Position numbers and translations under genes: made by a program. Shown here in pieces: positions 1 through 11,295 of a stretch of 64,000 nucleotides of DNA. Source of the DNA: Plutella xylostella (taxonomy: Eukaryota > Arthropoda > Insecta > Lepidoptera > Plutellidae); contig NC_064009.1 of assembly GCF_932276165.1 (NCBI RefSeq), positions 3,968,001 to 4,032,000 on the forward strand, in the 5' to 3' direction. Position 1 is the stretch's first letter; each line of letters starts with the position of its first letter. Under the pieces are notes generated by a model. That model searched no databases. It saw nothing but the letters and a program-made list of their open reading frames with translations, and was not told the origin of the DNA.

Positions 1-437
1 TAAACCTATTATTGCCTAAAAACAGACGTAACCGAATAGGATATGAATGAACACAAGAAAAAAACCAATTCATCAAGGGATGACAGATCTATAAATTTTA
101 ATAATGTGTAGAGTTTTCAGTCCCTATGCTATAACTAATTTCTTTCTAGATTTTTTGATAATGACGTGTACCTACGCCTATAAATGGTTTTCGCAACGAA
201 ATTTGTATTGATGAATAAGTTATCAGTGTGTGTTGTGTAAACTGCTGGTGTTCCATATTTAATAAATAAACTACTAACTAATTTTGAAAGCAACACAACA
301 TCTGCTTTATTCTCATGATTCAGATCTAATGTAGGTCCGCATCCACCGTCTCTTTCCCCGCACGATAAATTTTCCGATAATTCTCATACTCATTCTCATG
401 ATTTACATTTATAACAACCATCTCTTTCGCCCCCCAG

Positions 438-664
438 CCTTCGTGATCTACAGCTTCCTGTCCCTCTGCTACGAGTACCTCGGCGGGGAGGGCAACATCA
501 TGTCGGAGCTGCGCGGGCGGCCGGTGCGCGCCTCCTGCGTCAACGGGACCTGCTGCCTCGCCGGCGCCACCTACACCATCGGCTTCCTGCGCTTCTGCAA
601 GCAGGCCACGCTCCAGTTCTGCTTTATTAAGCCTGTTTGCGCGTTTGTTATCATCTTCTTGCAG
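438..664 (+). CDS. TMEM184: TMEM184-family membrane protein, internal exon (first in window)
   Basis: This exon encodes about 75 residues. They begin AFVIYSFLSLCYEYLGGEGN and end in a hydrophobic helix (FIKPVCAFVIIFLQ), with the motif FLRFCKQATLQFC between. The order matches the conserved core of TMEM184A/B/C, seven-pass membrane proteins distantly related to organic-solute transporter alpha and linked to vesicle/endosome traffic. The acceptor is the AG at 436-437 after a pyrimidine run; the donor is GTATGT after CAG at 664. The exon is entered in phase 2 and left in phase 0. It is strongly GC-rich against AT-rich flanks. Exons for the N-terminus and first membrane helices are upstream of the window. 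Assignment to TMEM184 is by recalled family similarity; A versus B orthology was not tested. Confidence 0.92.
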
Positions 665-2831
665 GTATGTGTTGGTACTGATGTTTGTTTGATTTTAGGT
701 TAGAGCGAATGTGAGTTAGGCTGTGAGTAAGTTATGTACCGTCGCTTTCTCTGAGTGTATAAGTAGGCTTAGCAGCAGTGCTGTTCCATGTTATCCGTCT
801 GCGTTTTTTTATCATCATTTAAGTCGCGTTAAGGTTTCAGTTACCCCTACGCTGACATAAAACGTTCTAATGGGAAACTTCAAAGTGAGGATGATGACGT
901 GATGATCTGTGTCATACACAGTTCGGTCATATTGAGAAGTCATGTTGTCTAAGCCACCGCGGAAACAGGGCGTAGGACCCGCTCAACATCATTATTTAAA
1001 TCTGACTTGTAGAACATGGGAATGGAATCAAGTAAAACACGTTAAACTTTTTCCCGTCATGTTGGAATATACATTTTAGTCCATAGTGAGCCGACATATA
1101 ATATGCGTGACTCAGTATATGGATTGTACTGGCTAAAAAGTTATTTTCCTATATTTACGTTTCAAAATCTGCATAAGTAAAAACCAGCCTGGCGACTCAT
1201 ACATAACACGTTATGTCATTGAATGAGGACCGACGGCTACCTTCAAATGTTGCGAAGGTGATGTGAAGAACTAGCTTTAAAGATTTTACTTTCTACTTCA
1301 TATTGCCATAATATTGATGCCTAGTTTACCTTGCGTATGACCTCGCTAAGGTTATTTCGAAGTATATCACAAAAATACAGTTAATATGAATGTACTAAGA
1401 TTACTATCAAACAACAATAGGCCATTAACCGTGTTTCAAGAATTTGCACATAACACTTGATTAGATTATTCGTTCTCGTTTTTCTTAGCTGTAGAAAAAA
1501 CAGGTACAAAATTAAACTTATAATTTTATTAATGTGATGTCGTAGGTCGTTATATCCTGTTGGATCAGGCATACTGTTTACCCTGATGTAAACACAAACT
1601 TTATGGCTGTACTTTTATATCTTTAATCTGGTGCAGTTAAATATAAACTCGCTATGTGGGCTATAGTTTCATCACTTGCAGAATAAATTTGTTGTACAGT
1701 TGAAAACTTATTTGAGCGTGCGTTATTTATCCAAGTGCAAATAAGTATATTTTATTCAACGTGAAGCTACAAACACTTTTTTAAAAGTAATTTTAATACA
1801 GGAGTAAGTTTTTCTTTGTCAAACTGATGCAAATACAGCTTAAGTTATAATATTACTCGCTTATACCTGTGAGTGTACCTTGTATAAATCAGTAAGATAT
1901 TATGTATTATGGAACTACACCTATGTAATATGGGTAGAAGACGTTAGCTAGCGAGAACAGACTAGCGGTAATGCACGCTATAAGCCGTGAAACAGCCCCT
2001 AACTCTGCATAACTGCGTTTTTACGACGTTAGTTTACGGTTTATTACACAATATTTCATAACACTGTAACTATAATATTCATATAGGTACTTAGTGAAAC
2101 CACTGAAGCCACAAGAAATCTTGCACAAATTATGTTCATGCCATATACTGACAATAGTGCAATGACTAACACCGTTATCTTAGATAACGATATTGCCTAT
2201 GTATGTCCATACACGTCAATACATTATATTTATGGCTGGGTAACATTGACTGTAAGTGGCTAAAGGATGTAACCATTTATGCTGTATGTTCTAGTTTCTA
2301 TATTACATTATAAAATGGTATTGTGAATGTGAATATCTGATACAATAATATCGCCTGTGTTTGTGTTTTGTTTTTATCAAATTATATTATCATATCAATT
2401 ATGAACGTTAATGAACTATTGAATACAATATCGAACGCTGTTCAACTACTGGTTTTACATACAAATGTTTTTATTGCTATTAATGATAATGGACTCATTA
2501 GGTATATTGATGATTGCTGATAGTAGCGAATGTTCTAGTTATTAAACAATGTAATACACATGAAGAAATATGTGGGTTTGAGGTAACGATTCCAACTTAG
2601 ACATTTCTACATCGGGATAATATCGCCTTCTATGAGAGTTGTGGAATGTCGTGCGTGGCACGACGATCGTATCGTCGCGATTTCCTTGCCCTTAGCTGCA
2701 AAACCACACGTCAAGCATTTTTGTAAGAATTAAATTATACACAAATATTCACAAATCATTACATTGTATTAATATCTTAGTTATCTTAGATTATAAAGAA
2801 TAATAATAAATATAATTATTCCCTCCCGCAG
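665..2831. other. TMEM184 intron; no gene seen
   Basis: AT-rich intron between two in-phase TMEM184 exons, with donor GTATGT at 665 and acceptor GCAG ending at 2831. Short ORFs here have no recognisable domain and no codon bias like the exons. I see no RNA gene or clear transposon boundary. Confidence 0.7.
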
Positions 2832-3033
2832 TCGGCTGGTCACTACCACGACGGCGACTGGAGCCCCAACGGCGGCTATCTCTACATAACGATCGTCTAC
2901 AACTTCTCCGTGTCGCTGGCTCTGTACGGACTGTTCCTGTTCCTGGGAGCCACCAGAGAGATGCTCAAGCCCTTCGACCCGGTGCTCAAGTTCTTCACTG
3001 TGAAGTCGGTCATCTTCTTGTCGTTCTGGCAAG
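2832..3033 (+). CDS. TMEM184: TMEM184-family membrane protein, internal exon
   Basis: The exon starts in phase 0 after a CCCGCAG acceptor and ends in phase 1 at CAAG before GTGAGT. It reads SAGHYHDGDWSPNGGYLY, then two hydrophobic stretches (ITIVYNFSVSLALYGLFLFL and a segment around VKSVIFLSFWQG) separated by ATREMLKPFDPVLKFFTVKS. YNFSVSLALY and the LKPFDPVLKF-like loop are hallmarks of the family. It joins in frame to the previous exon (…IIFLQ|SAGHY) and to the next (…FWQ-G-VALAIL). A partial second copy of this exon lies about 0.4 kb downstream at 3268-3440. Confidence 0.94.
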
Positions 3034-3267
3034 GTGAGTTTCACAGCTACTTTACGTGGAAGTGTGCCAAATGGGAAAAAAACCGACCGCTCCCAAGCCT
3101 AAAGTCGACGCATCCGTCGCGATTGGTGTAATTTAAGTTCAATTGCACATTTAACCAATCATAAGGTATATGATACGTTAGAAAGGTGACTGCGGTTACC
3201 TTACTACCGCTACCACCATCCACAGCAATCTCATATTAGACACATAGGCAGCGCTGCTATATGTAGA

Positions 3268-3440
3268 CGGTGGTATTATCTCTACATCACGATCGTCTAC
3301 AACTTCTCCGTGTCGCTGGCTCTGTACGGACTGTTCCTGTTCCTGGGAGCCACTCGCGAGATGCTCAAGCCCTTCGACCCGGTGCTCAAGGTCTTCACTG
3401 TGAAGTCGGTCATCTTCTTGTCGTTCTGGCAAGGTGAGTT
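3268..3440 (+). pseudogene. Partial displaced copy of the 2832-3033 TMEM184 exon
   Basis: This stretch repeats the last ~160 nt of the 2832-3033 exon, including the CAAG/GTGAGTT donor, and then diverges. It lacks the exon's 5' part, its acceptor and pyrimidine tract. It has a 2-bp insertion near its left edge (about 3273-3279) that breaks the frame just after similarity begins. Most substitutions are synonymous (ATA/ATC, ACC/ACT, AGA/CGC); one TTC-to-GTC change is not. It is unlikely to be spliced in as a full exon. It could be a recent tandem duplication or an assembly join of two haplotypes. Confidence 0.85.
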
Positions 3441-3810
3441 GTGATCCTAAAGAGCGTAAAGGTGCATAGGGCAAACTATCGCGTGCGGTGGAGTTTCCGC
3501 GCTACGATTAAACATTGCTCTTGGCTTGCATTAGCGTTTAATCAAAACCTTCGAACGTCGATAATGAATGTTTTGATGTTCTCTTCTTATGTTAAACACA
3601 AAGAAGAACAAATCAATATTTTCTGAATAGAAATTAAGAGAATACTAATGTTAAAAGAAACCGATTGATACCGTTTACTTGTACGTCCAAAAAAAATTGA
3701 CTCAAGCCACCACTATTGTAGAGCAATTTAAAATATCACAACTAACTTCCAATCAATATCCTCCCATCCAGAAATATCACACGTTTAAAACCTCCTTTTC
3801 TCCCCACCAG

Positions 3811-4046
3811 GTGTAGCGTTGGCCATCCTCGAGAAGGCCGAAGTGATCTCGCCCATCATCGACGCGCACGGCGTGCCCACCACCGCGGGTACCGTCTCGG
3901 CCGGCTACCAGAACTTCCTCATCTGCATCGAGATGTTGGCCGCGGCCGTGGCGCTGAGATACGCCTTCCCCGCCTCGGTGTATGCGCACGCGCATCGTGA
4001 CCCCCATCGTTCTGTGACCATGCAGTCTATATCTAGCAGCTTGAAG
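3811..4046 (+). CDS. TMEM184: TMEM184-family membrane protein, internal exon
   Basis: Acceptor CCACCAG ends at 3810 and donor GTAATT follows AAG at 4046. Entered in phase 1, left in phase 0. It encodes a hydrophobic VALAILEKAEVISP segment, a short loop (IIDAHGVPTTAGTVS), then the strongly conserved AGYQNFLICIEMLAAAVAL helix with RYAF, and a cytosolic stretch ending MQSISSSLK. AGYQNF-(L/I)-ICIEM is the most diagnostic motif of the family in this window. A partial copy of its 3' portion follows at 4281-4440. Confidence 0.95.
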
Positions 4047-4280
4047 GTAATTCTTCTTCATTTAAATATCAAAATACCCCCTTGTTTGAGCCATATCGTT
4101 AGCCGTCATGAAGTCTTCTTCAGTATTCGGTGGAGCATTGTAGCATGATACGAAGGTAATTATAATGGTCTTATTTTCGCTGTTTATTACATCAACTACG
4201 AAAAACTGGCTCCGTCTGTGACAGTTAAAGGTCAATACCAAGAGGTAGCATCTATAGGTATGTATCGATTACATATTCTT

Positions 4281-4440
4281 CGTCTCGGCCGGCTACCAGA
4301 ACTTCCTCATCTGCATCGAGATGTTGGCCGCGGCCGTGGCGTTGAGATACGCCTTCCCCGCCTCGGTGTATGCGCATGCGCATCGTGATCCCCATCGTTC
4401 TGTGACCATGCAGTCTATATCTAGCAGTTTGAAGGTAATT
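4281..4440 (+). pseudogene. Partial displaced copy of the 3811-4046 TMEM184 exon
   Basis: It repeats the last ~154 nt of the 3811-4046 exon (from the VSAGYQNF codons to SSSLK) plus the GTAATT donor, then diverges. The exon's 5' part and acceptor are absent. The differences seen are synonymous (CTG/TTG, CAC/CAT, GAC/GAT, AGC/AGT), the pattern expected of allelic or very recent copies. The spacing (~390 bp) and the retained part (3' end plus donor) closely parallel the copy at 3268-3440. After 4440 comes a dispersed moth-type repeat fragment (CTGCTGGATATAGGCCTC at 4479-4496). Confidence 0.85.
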
Positions 4441-4917
4441 GTAATAATTATAGATTTATAGTCATTTCCGCTCACTGCTGGATATAGGCCTCTCCCAAGG
4501 AGCGTCACATTCAGCCTTCCCCATCCTGACTCTACATGCTACATATTAGTACCTATCTTAAGGTCGTGTCGAACTGCAGAGAGTAATATATTTGCTACTG
4601 GGGGTTGACCGACCGATTTAATAGAGGACGTCTCATTCAAATAGCAATAAACTGTATTAGAAAGTTGAAGGTGTGTATAAGTATCCCAAGTGTGTTCTGT
4701 GTGTAGATATTCTGTTCTATTCCATCATTCAAAAGGAGAGGCACAGGGCACATCCCAGGCAATTTTTGAGGATCCTTCGACCCAGGGATCTAAAACTTCT
4801 TGGACAACATGCGGTCAGAATGGTCCACCTTCATTTTGGTGTCAAGTCCAATCCTGGATTAGAACCAGAACATGATCATGATTTTTTTACTAAAAGCAAT
4901 CATTTTAACATTTCCAG

Positions 4918-5002
4918 GAGACAATGAACCCCAAGGACATAATGACGGACGCGTTCCACAACTTCCACCCGCAGTACCAGCAGTACACGCAGTACAGCTC
5001 GG
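4918..5002 (+). CDS. TMEM184: TMEM184-family membrane protein, internal exon (cytosolic tail)
   Basis: Acceptor TTTCCAG ends at 4917; the exon runs in phase 0 and ends in phase 1 before GTGAGT. It reads ETMNPKDIMTDAFHNFHPQY followed by QQYTQYSS. The Met-x-Pro-x-Asp-Ile…Ala-Phe/Ile-His-Asn-Phe…Tyr-Gln-Gln-Tyr-Thr-Gln pattern is the conserved post-membrane tail of TMEM184B-type proteins. The dangling phase-1 base can be completed by either of two downstream acceptors (5430 or 7545). Confidence 0.92.
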
Positions 5003-5429
5003 GTGAGTGACGTAGCGAGTGACGTCATCGCATGCGCATAGCAACGCGTCTTACATTTGATTTGCAAGAGTACTTGTTCTGAGAACGGTGGACTTTGTTG
5101 CGCTTGACGCTGGCTGGTCACAAAAGAGAAATTTAAAAAAAAGAAAATTCGAAAGGAGTTTGACCTGAAAGAAGACTGGTAGCATAGAGATTGAATTAAA
5201 CCATCTGTGCGTTTAAAATGAAGCAGCAAAGTCCATTCGTTATGTTGTTCGTAATCAGTAATCACATTCATTACCATTCTTAGATGTAATTTAAGAAATT
5301 AGATCAATTTTTACTAATTAGAATAATATCTCGCATGTGAGCGAAAGAGACATAATTAGGTTCCAAGCCTTTATTTTCCCCACTCTGTTAAAAATGTCCC
5401 CTCTTATTTTGATTTCGATTTCCTTTCAG

Positions 5430-5464
5430 ATGTCACTTCTCAACTGCCTTATGAGAAACTATAA
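5430..5464 (+). CDS. Possible alternative last exon of TMEM184
   Basis: A good acceptor (T-rich tract then TTTCAG ending at 5429) is followed, in the phase left by the 4918-5002 exon, by codons for DVTSQLPYEKL and a TAA stop at 5462-5464. Splicing here would give a short C-terminus lacking the SSDDEF-type end encoded at 7545-7702. An AATAAA-like signal lies about 190 bp further on (around 5655). I do not recognise this tail from the family, and the reading is only 11 codons, so it may be chance. Confidence 0.35.
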
Positions 5465-7544
5465 GCTCTGCCATACCTGCATGAAGTGATATGCCGATGT
5501 CTGTTACATAGAAACGATTAATTATTACATCAAACATAATTATACATTCACGATGCCCGAGCATGGAAACTTGACTAATATTAACCGAGATTTCATATTC
5601 ATCTACATCATACATTTTGTTTTTTTTCTAGTTTTGATTTCAAAGAGAGTTTCAATAAAATAATGCTGACAACACCTAAAAATATATCTTCATATTTAAA
5701 CGCCCAATGTTGCTACATTATTTTACGCATCATATTGAATTTATAAAGTGTATAACTAGAAGTAAAATGGCGTTTTTGCCGCAAAATTTCAGTTTTTATA
5801 TGCGATTTCTTCATAAAAATATTCGGTGCTCGGCTAGATTCATTCGTTTATCAATAAGTTATAATTAATTCTTGTATTTACATAGGTATTTGGTTAGTCC
5901 GATATCCATAATAACATTTAGGTAAAAAAAACGCTGCATATTTGTTATACTTAACCCAAAATTATTTGTTTACCACTCGCACTAAAATTTTGCTAGTCGT
6001 AAAGCAAACGTATATATTGCATTTAGATAACGGTCTCTGCCACCGCTCTATCAACGAATTTTCTTATATTATTTTAAATCCAAAGTGGCAAAAAAAAACT
6101 TAAATTATGAGATAAACAGTATCGGACTACTCATTGCCATAAATATAGTTAGTATTAAAGTTTGTACTTATGCCTCAAGTATCGATGTTTTGTAAGCATT
6201 TTGTATGTGTAAATGTTTTAGTTTTCTGTGATTTATCATTTTTTTTCTTATTATTTTGTATTTGTTATTTCAGTTCTAGTAGTTAGCGGATTTAATCCAA
6301 GAAATAGAATGCTAGATGATTACTTTATTTCAAATAGAGAATTAACTTTCTTGCTAATGTTTAAGCTCTTTTTTATTCGGGTTTAAATTGGTTATACTTT
6401 GTAAATAAGTGTCGAAAGTTTTGATTTTGACTAACACTGCCTTTTTGGTTTTTGCAGAAAAGTATTTTATTGCCCATAGACCAAAGAATGGCATTTCTTT
6501 CTTTCCACTCTTGATCGTACACTTTCAATATAACAAAGCTTTGTTAATACTTGCGTTCAGTAAAGGACTAAAAAGAATTTCTTTTTAGTGTTAAATAACT
6601 GAGAACCTAACTTTATCTAAGCCTTCAAGTCTATATGGGTATCTTGTTAACGTTATACATTATCGGTAATTTTTTAAAGAGATTTCTTTAAAAATATTTT
6701 AGTTTATTAACATATACCTAAATAATATTAGTTAAATATAAGATCAGCCGAAATCACATCAGTACTTTAACTTTAAAGCCGGTTTGTACTAGCCTTTCAC
6801 TCATAAATCAATAAATAAATAATTTTACAGTAAACATTTTTGTTTTGTTTCTTCCATCTTTTTTATTTAGACTAGATAAGACAAAGCTCTATAAAAGGTG
6901 AGTTTCATTTATATTCTGCTTTTTTATAATATTTTTGCTTGTGCATGTTTTGATATGGATGTTAAGCATGTTGTTTATTAAGTAGATTATAAGATTTCCA
7001 ATCATGATTTGTGCGTAAAAGAGAGGTAGCATAGGTACACTTTATTTTGTAGTAATTCACTGATTACTGAGAGGTTCGGGCCCATATTTGCCATTGTGAA
7101 AAATTTACGAAATGGCACAAAAGCGTTACGATTACTCATCAGTATTAATATTTTATACTGTTCAGTTTATCTCTACACTACACGCATCACTATACGTTGC
7201 ATAACACAGCAGAAACCGTAGCCACCACACAGTCACAAATAGTTGTTTGATTTATTCAATATCTTTTAGAGAAAGGTGGAGGGAACTTATTTTTTACTTG
7301 ATGTTGCGGTTACTTATCTATTATAGTTATGTGAACATAAATATTATAGACCTTCAATACCTATTTAGTTATGAAGGACAGCGCCCAAAGAGGAAATTTG
7401 CTTATAAATAAGTCTTAAATATCACACTTTGTGCTCAAATAAATGAAGAGTAAACGTATAAGTAACTGCAACACCAAACAAACAGCACCCGCTTATAGAT
7501 TCAAAATTAAAAACAAAAACTAACCATAGACATTCTCCCTCCAG
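5465..7544. other. TMEM184 intron; no other gene supported
   Basis: AT-rich DNA between the YTQYSS exon and the last exon. Two pyrimidine-rich acceptor-like sites (near 6270 and 6457) are followed by open but very AT-rich, unfamiliar reading frames; I did not accept them as exons. No transposon ends were recognised. Confidence 0.6.
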
Positions 7545-7702
7545 TGATGCGCGGCGGCGCCGGAAACGGATGCGGCAAACCGGAAAGCGAGGGGGCAGCA
7601 CTAGCGCCGCGCCCCCCGCCCCCCCGCGTCTCCACCATATCACACTCACATGCCAACCAGGAGAAAATCACGCTTCTCAGCTCAGATGACGAGTTCCAAT
7701 GA
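7545..7702 (+). CDS. TMEM184: TMEM184-family membrane protein, last exon and stop
   Basis: Acceptor CCCTCCAG ends at 7544. In the phase left by 4918-5002 the exon reads V-MRGGAGNGCGKPESEG, a Pro/Arg-rich stretch, then NQEKITLLSSDDEFQ and TGA at 7700-7702. The end matches the conserved acidic EK-x-x-LLSSD(D/E)EF tail of TMEM184B, which strongly supports this as the true last exon. The first ~80 nt are very GC-rich. Together the five exons give about 301 residues of the C-terminal three quarters of a protein that is about 400 residues in vertebrates. Confidence 0.92.
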
Positions 7703-7886
7703 GCGAAGGATGTTACGCAACGACTTTCGTATTCCCTGAATTGTTACCTAGGAGCATAGAAGTTTAACAAAACAACAGGTGGGAAATGTACGCCATTATA
7801 ATAATTGTATCTATAAACAGGATTACGGTAAGGCTGGATTTGAATTGAACTCTACCTACTCTTTGCCAACTTTCATGAAAATATTA

Positions 7887-7892
7887 AATAAA
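7887..7892 (+). terminator. Candidate polyadenylation signal for TMEM184
   Basis: AATAAA lies 185 nt after the TMEM184 stop codon in an AT-rich context, a plausible 3'-UTR position. No cDNA evidence is available and such hexamers are common in this AT-rich sequence. Confidence 0.35.
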
Positions 7893-7902
7893 ACTATGCT
7901 GA

Positions 7903-9905
7903 TTAAAGCAGTAACTCATACCTACTAGGCCTACTAGTATTTATCTTAATTAATACATGCAGGCATAAGTGGTATTTTACACATTGGAAACTGCGTCTGA
8001 TCACGGAAAGCAACCAGTCTTCTGCTACAAAAGTAACCAACTAATGTAGCAGGCCAATGTACTCGTAATACTGAACAACATGTTGACTGATCTGTTAGTC
8101 GAACACTATGAGACATACTTATACCTACTCGAAAGCAAAAAATCTGTGTCTTATATACTTACCTAAATAATTTTCCAAAAGTCCACCCTACAATCTGGAC
8201 AACAATACAATTAAAATTATACTGTGGCGACAGTAGTCAAATTAAGTTTAAGTACCTACCTAGGTTCATACCATGATTACTAACTACCTACTTAGAACTC
8301 TTGTGACATCGACTTCTAAAAACAAGAGCTGAGCTTGTTCCTTGTGAACATTAGATTATCGAACATATCTAGGTAATAAAAATCAATAGATAGAAAGTTG
8401 ATTACAAGAATGAATGGGATGAATTTAAAATGAAATGTATTGGGGGGATTTACAAAAGATCTAGCATCAAGAACGTAATTGCTGAAAGTATGCTTCGTTT
8501 AGATAATCTGCCCATAAGAAATTGTTATAAAAACTTACTCCGACGACCTTGGCTAACGATTTCAATGACCTTTGTACCTATGTAATAATAAAAAAAATAT
8601 TATTGTATACTTAGTTAAGATTATCTTTATGTATATTTATGTTGGTATAAACATTAACTTCGTTAGGAATGATGAATGTCTTGTAAATAAGCTTGCTATT
8701 TAAAAAGCAAATGATATGGAAATGCCTGCTTGATTTTTCTTTTAGGTACATAATACTTTGAACACAAAGCACATACCTAGATGCCTGTACATACATAGTA
8801 GGTATCATTATTCATGACTCTATTCACTGCCAGATAACGAGGTACGGCATCTGCAGGTAATTGGTAGGTATATTGAGATAATATGAATTTCAGGAATGAC
8901 CTAATTATTTAACTGGTATAGAAAATTTAATAGGTATACCTACTTAAAATGCTTCGCCGTCCAGTCCAGTTAGAAAATGGCAAAAGACAGGCGATTTTCT
9001 ACCGATTGATACGATTCCATAAAACCAGAAGGTTTATAAAAGTGAATCCATAATGTGAACGAATTAAAATAACTAAATAAATTGATATGACCTATACCTA
9101 CATTCTAGTAAATTAAGTAAGCGGCACTTAACTTTCTTACAATCTTACTCATCAACTACCTACCTAGTTAACTAATTGCTAAAATCAAACGCCTGCCAAA
9201 TATTTACAATATTTAGGTAGAAACGTTACTTATCCGCATGCAATATTATGTTTTAAATGATTTTAATCGATGCATTAGATCAGGTGATAATTTATGTGTA
9301 TTATTACTTATTTTAATCAGGAACCTCTTGCCATCCACAAAACAATAAGTAGCTTTTATGCACGTTATTTTGGACTAGCTTTCGTAACGCCTACTAGCTA
9401 TGAAATTGGCACACATAACAAAACATAGGATTAATTATTAATTGTGCAAAGTATATATTTTTGAAGATTCATATTTTAATCTTATGTATATTATATTGAA
9501 TAGTGTAGCTACTGTAGTTGATTTATGAGTATAGTATACAAATACATTACATACATACCTATAATAAGTTTTAATAAAGACTAGATTACACGTCGCGTTA
9601 ATTTCCCGGTGTAATGTAGGCTTTAAATATATTAATACATATAATTTATGGTTTTAATTGGCTTGATTTGCTACGAAATTTAAGTACTACCAAAAATGTT
9701 ACCAAAGACACAGTAAGTTAATAAAACTAGTTAAATAACACACCTACAGATTTCAATGTATAAAATCTCTAGTCTCTATGTTTTAAAATCTCTTCTTAAA
9801 TGTGTAAATAGTTGTAGATTTTGTTAATGGTTATCTATGTATGGTACCTATATGTTACATCTCACCTTATATTAATTTTAGTGTTTACTTTTTCATTGGG
9901 TCAGT
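7903..9905. other. AT-rich intergenic DNA; nothing recognised
   Basis: Roughly 2 kb with many TACCTA/TAGGTA motifs typical of lepidopteran non-coding DNA. No ORF with coding character, no RNA gene and no clear repeat boundary were seen. Confidence 0.5.
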
Positions 9906-9914
9906 TACCTACCT

Positions 9915-11135
9915 GCGTGTTTTGAAACTATACAAGGCCAGAACGCAGAGGTTGGGACTGCTCGCGTATATTTTCAAATTAAAATAATGCCATGATTTAC
10001 TTGAAAGTATACAAGGCCATTACGCACTAATCGCGTATATTTTCAAGTCAGTTGGGCCAAAATTATGGCTTGAAAATATACTGCAGCAGTTACCACTGCG
10101 TACTAATCGTGTATATTTTCAAGTGCCAAGTGGCAATGCGAGCACTTGAAACTATACGTGATTAGTTACCAGGTAGCCCTTTTGAATTGTTGCTCTCTCT
10201 TTCTTTCATGCGAAATAGTAATAAGTCTATTGCTTTCTAAACATTGCATCATCATTCCGCACTTGCCATTGTTTTCGCAAAGTGTTTTTTGTTAACATGG
10301 TGCAGTTAAAAGTGAATTGATTTAAATTAAACTGTAGAACTGTTGTACCTAAATAGTATAATGATCTCAGAGTGAGGTGAGGATCAGAGGTGTAGAACAA
10401 TTCATAAAAGACAATTACGGTGAATTCAAAACTTGATGAAAAATATGTCTGTAATAGGTCTATAGGGTAATACCTACTACACTCACGAGCAATGAATAAG
10501 TCCAAGTAACAAAAAGTCAACACCAAATGACATGATTTTAAAACGTTTAATTTAGAAATTGATCAAAATTTCCATTTTTAGTTGTTTATAATAATATTTT
10601 GATGCACTGTTAAATGTACTTTAATATTGCCGACGGCGTCATTAAGCTGGTCTTTCCGTTCAGGAGCTATCGTCACTGGAACTTTTTCATTGCTCGTGAG
10701 TGTAGTATAGGTATTACTTTTAATTTATATAAATAATAAGATATTAGTATTCTTACTTGCAAGTATGATATGATGCTATAAAAATCAATTTATCAATCAA
10801 ATTTGAGCTTGTTCATCTTTATTTATTAACATTCTATAGGTATGACAGGCAGAACAAGTAAATTGTAGTCATGTAAATTTACCGAAATAGTTAAGTAAAT
10901 CAGAATCAGCATGTAGGTTTAAATTATATGCGACAAGTATGCCAATCAAGCAATGTGCGTAATAGCAATGTATATTTTCAAGAACAATTCAGTAAATGCC
11001 AACTTGAAAGTATACGCGATTAGTACGCACAAATCGTGTATATTTTCAAGTAAAATATATATTTTTTTCACTTGAAATTATACAGTGCTAGTACACTATG
11101 GGTGCGTTCTGGCCTTGTATAGTTTCAAAACACGC
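9915..11135. mobile_element. 1.2 kb non-autonomous DNA transposon with 33-bp TIRs and subterminal motif arrays
   Basis: Positions 9915-9947 and 11103-11135 are perfect inverted repeats of 33 bp (outer end GCGTGTTTTGAAACTATACA). Both sides are flanked by TACCTACCT (9906-9914 and 11136-11144), a possible 9-bp target duplication, though this word is common here. Each end carries a series of a 14-bp motif, consensus ACTTGAAANTATAC, in strictly alternating orientation: seven copies at the left (9919-10157) and five at the right (10970-11130), spaced 32-47 bp. The centre is unrelated and contains a nested MITE. No transposase frame is visible, so it would need one in trans. The superfamily is not assignable by eye; a Mutator-like element is one possibility given the TSD length. 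Confidence 0.85.
10480..10702. mobile_element. Nested mariner-like MITE (TA target duplication)
   Basis: It begins CACTCACGAGCAATGA and ends with the inverted version (TCATTGCTCGTGAGTG), flanked by TA on both sides (10478-10479, 10703-10704). Left and right arms can be followed for about 30 bp, the right arm containing TCACTGGAACTTTTTCATTG. It lies in the centre of the 9915-11135 element, so it inserted later. A related copy is at 35417-35758. Confidence 0.75.
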
Positions 11136-11295
11136 TACCTACCTACTTTGTTTTATCGTTAAAGAATAAAAAATAGGGCATCTCTAAATTTAAAAACTGC
11201 AGCCCGTAAAATTTTCAATATCTTGTATAAGTATACTTACTTAGTTACCTACCTATGTGAGTAAGCAAGCACATATTAATTAAAGGAAAATACAG

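Noticed and set aside
2781..3474. Near-identical - strand frames containing LPERQEDDRLHSE
   Set aside because: Antisense shadows of the duplicated TMEM184 exon; their similarity only reflects the exon copy.
6240..6600. Acceptor-like sites followed by open frames in the phase of TMEM184
   Set aside because: The frames are AT-rich, unlike the GC-rich exons, show no family similarity, and one ends without a donor.
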